A stretch of 6,827 nucleotides of DNA from an uncultured Prevotella sp. Its GTDB lineage: Bacteria; Bacteroidota; Bacteroidia; Bacteroidales; Bacteroidaceae. The translations under genes were made by a program, and so were the position numbers. Numbering within the stretch: the stretch's first letter is position 1; each line of letters opens with the position of its first letter. The notes beneath the pieces are model-generated. The model was not told the DNA's origin, did not search any database, and saw only the letters and a list, made by a program, of their open reading frames with translations. Positions 4,801-6,827 of the stretch are shown here, piece after piece. The stretch is taken from the NCBI GenBank assembly GCA_900557035.1, contig USRA01000086.1, positions 1 to 6,827 of the forward strand. Reading direction: 5' to 3'.

Positions 4801-5190
4801 TTAGAGTTTCTCGCAGAACTCGATTTTCTCCTTGTTAGGACCTTCGATGGTAAAGAATTTTACGCCGTTCTCCCAGAAAGGGAGACCATTTACCTGCTGA
4901 TCCAGCATCTTGAAGATGCCGGCTTCCTTCACTACCAGGAAGAGATCGTCTATGTTCTTTACATCGATAGCGATGTGGTCGATGGCTCCATATTCCATCT
5001 TTGCCTGATGGTTCTGATAGGTCTCGATGATGAGATTGTGGAGCTGGAGGAAGGCTACTTCCTCGGTGCCGTTTACTGTGCGGAGGGCAGTCTCGAAGCC
5101 CAGGGCATGATAAAACTCAATGGTCTTGTTGATGTCGTTGGTAGGAATGCCGATGTGCTGCACGCCTGTTGTAAAATCTTTAATCTTCAT
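4801..5190 (-). CDS. VOC/glyoxalase-fold metalloenzyme
   Basis: Protein of 129 residues made of two beta-alpha-beta-beta-beta modules of the vicinal oxygen chelate superfamily. The four usual metal ligands are visible: H12 in VQHIGIP, E56 in LIIETY, H72 in IDHIAID and E124 in EKIEFCE. Module 1 contains DINKTIEFYHALGFE (helix after the first strand), module 2 DIDDLFLVVKEAG. Length and ligand pattern fit lactoylglutathione lyase-like or methylmalonyl-CoA epimerase-like enzymes; the substrate cannot be assigned, and many Bacteroidetes members are only annotated as VOC family. The gene starts 69 bp after the barrel gene on the same strand with no clear TAnnTTTG box between them, so it may be the last gene of that transcript. 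Its 3' end faces the bidirectional terminator. Confidence 0.85.
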   Translation of the reverse strand: MKIKDFTTGVQHIGIPTNDINKTIEFYHALGFETALRTVNGTEEVAFLQLHNLIIETYQNHQAKMEYGAIDHIAIDVKNIDDLFLVVKEAGIFKMLDQQVNGLPFWENGVKFFTIEGPNKEKIEFCEKL

Positions 5191-5259
5191 AATGATTTTA
5201 ATAATGAATTTGTGTTTAGATGATTGTTATGATAAAACTTTCTGTATTTTTTTGAAGAT

Positions 5260-5994
5260 TTAGAAGCGGATGATTTCTGCTCCAATCTGGAAATAACTCT
5301 GGTTGCTCTGCGGATTCCACATGCCCTTGGCGTAAACCGGAATGGTGTAGTTGCCGAGCTTGAGGTCGTGGGTGGCTTGCAGCGATACGTGAACGATGCC
5401 TGCCGTGGTTCCGAAGAAGTGGGCATCCTCGCCAGCTCTGTTAAGGGCGAAGGCTCCACCTACTCCTGCATCAACCTTCCAGCCGTCCTTCTGGTAGATA
5501 GGGTATTCCGCATAGGCGAAGGTGGAATATTTCTGCTTCGTATTGTCGCTGTTGCGGTCGCGTCCGAAGACTACCGTTGACCAGCTCAGTAGCAGTGGAA
5601 ACTTCTCGTCCTGGAACCGGTAGCTTAATGTAGCATCGAGGAATCGGCCGGTGGTATGGGCTGAGTAGTTCCAGTATTCCTTATTATTATAGGTGGCACC
5701 AGGGGAGAAGTTGTAGGTGTCCCACAGGGCGAATCCCCAACCGCCAGCCTTCAGATTCAGATAATGGTTAAACTCCTTGTAGGAGCCTTCCGAGTTGCAG
5801 CCTCCCCAAAGTCCCACGGTAACGTGGTCGTTGACCATCGTATAGCTCAGGTCGGTGAGGAGGACGATGCCGTCGGAAACTTCCATGCCACGCCACAGAT
5901 GATTGTTCTGCACGTTGGCTTTCAGATGGAGCTGTGCCTGGGCGTTTCCCAGGCAAGCTGCCATCATCAAAACAATAACTACAATTCTTTTCAT
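5260..5994 (-). CDS. Small outer-membrane beta-barrel (Gcw_chp/TorF-like porin)
   Basis: Protein of 244 residues. Residues 1-20 are a signal peptide (MKRIVVIVLMMAACLGNAQA, cleavage probably before Q21). The remainder alternates polar and hydrophobic residues in strands rich in W, Y and F and ends in IIRF, the terminal phenylalanine typical of BAM-inserted barrels. The start of the mature part (NVQNNHLWRGMEVSDG, then LLTDLSY) resembles the 'Y.WRG...' start of the Gcw_chp/TorF putative porins. There are no plug, SusD-like or TonB-box features, so it is probably a simple channel of unknown substrate. It lies between the kinase and the VOC gene on the same strand. The 162-bp upstream gap suggests a promoter of its own, with two 14-bp direct repeats as likely control sites, though no exact -7 box is visible. 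The family is tentative; the outer-membrane location is fairly sure. Confidence 0.75.
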   Translation of the reverse strand: MKRIVVIVLMMAACLGNAQAQLHLKANVQNNHLWRGMEVSDGIVLLTDLSYTMVNDHVTVGLWGGCNSEGSYKEFNHYLNLKAGGWGFALWDTYNFSPGATYNNKEYWNYSAHTTGRFLDATLSYRFQDEKFPLLLSWSTVVFGRDRNSDNTKQKYSTFAYAEYPIYQKDGWKVDAGVGGAFALNRAGEDAHFFGTTAGIVHVSLQATHDLKLGNYTIPVYAKGMWNPQSNQSYFQIGAEIIRF

Positions 5995-6011
5995 GGTTTA
6001 ACTACAAAATA

Positions 6012-6067
6012 AACTTTTTGAACCTAACTGAAAATTAACTAAAACAAACTAATAACTTTTTGAACCT
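6012..6067. repeat. Two 14-bp direct repeats upstream of the barrel gene
   Basis: AACTTTTTGAACCT occurs at 6012-6025 and again at 6054-6067, exactly 42 bp apart, about four helical turns. In the direction of the minus-strand barrel gene it reads AGGTTCAAAAAGTT, ending 18 and 60 bp before the start codon. Such phased direct repeats suit binding of a regulator, or may be a local duplication. Confidence 0.65.
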
Positions 6068-6156
6068 TATAAACCTTCACTAAAAATCAATATTAATGAA
6101 ACATGCTGCTTTATATTTGTACTGTTTTTCGCAAATATCTTTGGGCAAATGTGGCT

Positions 6157-6827
6157 TTACTTGGTAAATTCATCAGGCAAAACAGGCATGGCTCCATTCT
6201 GTGTACAGACGAATGCCGAAACCTTTACTGCCAATTCATGTGCCTCTCTTACGCTCTTGCCCTTCAGGATGCTTGCCACGAATGCGCCTGTGAATGAATC
6301 ACCGGCACCCACCGTATCAGCCACTTCCACCTTCGGAGTCTCTATAAACGAAACTTCGCCAGGGGTGAACACATAGCTGCCGTTTACACCGCAGGTAAGA
6401 ATGAGCATCTTCAGATTGTACTTGCCCAAGAGGAGCCAGCATTTATTCTCCAAGTCGATGCCCGGATAGCCGAAGATGCGGCTTACGGTGATCAGTTCCT
6501 CATCGTTGATCTTGAGGATGTTACATCGCTTGATGCTCTCGGTGATAATCTCCTTGGTATAGAAGCCTTGACGGAGATTGATATCGAAGATTTTGAGGAT
6601 TCCTTCTTCCTCAGGCATGTGGTCAAGGAAGCGGTAGATAGTGTTGCGGGAAACCTCGTTACGCTGAGCCAGCGAGCCGAAGCAGGCTGCGGTGCAGTTC
6701 TTTGCCAATTCTTCCAGGGCTGGCGTGTAGGGGATGTTGTCCCAGGCTGCTCCCTCCTTGATGTCGTAGCAAGGAATGCCGTTGGCATCGAGCGAAACCT
6801 GGACGGTGCCTGTAGGGTAGGCTACCT
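6157..6827 (-). CDS. PfkB-family sugar kinase, fructokinase-like (N-terminus outside window)
   Basis: The frame runs from the right edge (last complete codon 6823-6825) to TAA at 6157-6159, giving 222 residues. It is open through the TTG at 6706-6708, which is an internal codon, not the start. PfkB signature 2 is clear: DTVGAGDSFTGAFV, in which the Asp of GAGD (codon 6298-6300) is the catalytic base and GAG forms the anion hole. Also visible are YPTGTVQVSLDANG near the start, KIFDINLRQGFY and ILKINDEELITVSRIFG in the middle, and VKVSAFVCTQNGAMPVLP at the end, all usual for ribokinase/fructokinase-type enzymes. About 70 residues with signature 1 are missing at the N-terminus. It probably phosphorylates a hexose such as fructose with ATP. 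The barrel gene follows on the same strand after 162 bp, which might link uptake and phosphorylation, but this is only context. Confidence 0.88.
   Translation of the reverse strand, partial: VAYPTGTVQVSLDANGIPCYDIKEGAAWDNIPYTPALEELAKNCTAACFGSLAQRNEVSRNTIYRFLDHMPEEEGILKIFDINLRQGFYTKEIITESIKRCNILKINDEELITVSRIFGYPGIDLENKCWLLLGKYNLKMLILTCGVNGSYVFTPGEVSFIETPKVEVADTVGAGDSFTGAFVASILKGKSVREAHELAVKVSAFVCTQNGAMPVLPDEFTK

Noticed and set aside
4765..5223. 152-codon plus-strand ORF opposite the VOC gene
   Set aside because: The minus-strand frame has all four VOC metal ligands, so this is its shadow.
6492..6788. 98-codon minus-strand ORF inside the kinase
   Set aside because: It is out of frame with the PfkB kinase, whose frame continues to the window edge with family-typical sequence.

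Overview
The window looks like chromosomal DNA from a gut or oral Bacteroidales bacterium, most probably a Prevotella/Segatella relative. Three upstream regions carry the Bacteroidetes -7 promoter box (TAnnTTTG), Shine-Dalgarno sequences are mostly absent, and the protein set is typical of that group: an HU-like protein with a winged helix, a HigA-type antitoxin, a PagL-like lipid A deacylase, a small Gcw_chp-like barrel and a PfkB sugar kinase. No rRNA, tRNA, CRISPR array or transposase is visible. The genus is an inference.

Left part (1-1640): the tail of an unrecognised gene is followed by a 220-residue HU-like/winged-helix DNA-binding protein with its own promoter. Nine bases after its stop codon begins the most unusual feature of the window. 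It is a non-coding array of about 400 bp (836-1235) that can be read as 18 consecutive 22- or 23-bp units. Neighbouring units resemble each other and fall into sequence families (TTGGAAAGAG units, CTAG-centred hairpin units, GTAC-centred palindromes, GATGATACTTC units), while the register is kept throughout. I know no named element that fits. About 385 bp of AT-rich DNA with no convincing gene follows.

Middle part (1641-4627): a promoter with a palindrome on its -33 box drives a HigA-type antitoxin gene without a recognisable toxin. It is followed closely by a 50-codon ORF, possibly a truncated DUF6575-type gene, and then a PagL-like outer-membrane lipid A deacylase that has an intact His-x-Ser-Asn motif. 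A hairpin ends this group. A pair of 24-bp direct repeats and a strong -7 box precede a Nudix hydrolase (probably ADP-ribose/NDP-sugar pyrophosphatase) and a small cupin. A bidirectional terminator separates these from the minus-strand genes.

Right part (4685-6827, minus strand): a PfkB-type sugar kinase (N-terminus outside the window), then a signal-peptide-bearing outer-membrane barrel preceded by two 14-bp direct repeats 42 bp apart, then a VOC/glyoxalase-fold enzyme. All point the same way and may form one or two transcription units. No shared pathway can be proved from the sequence.
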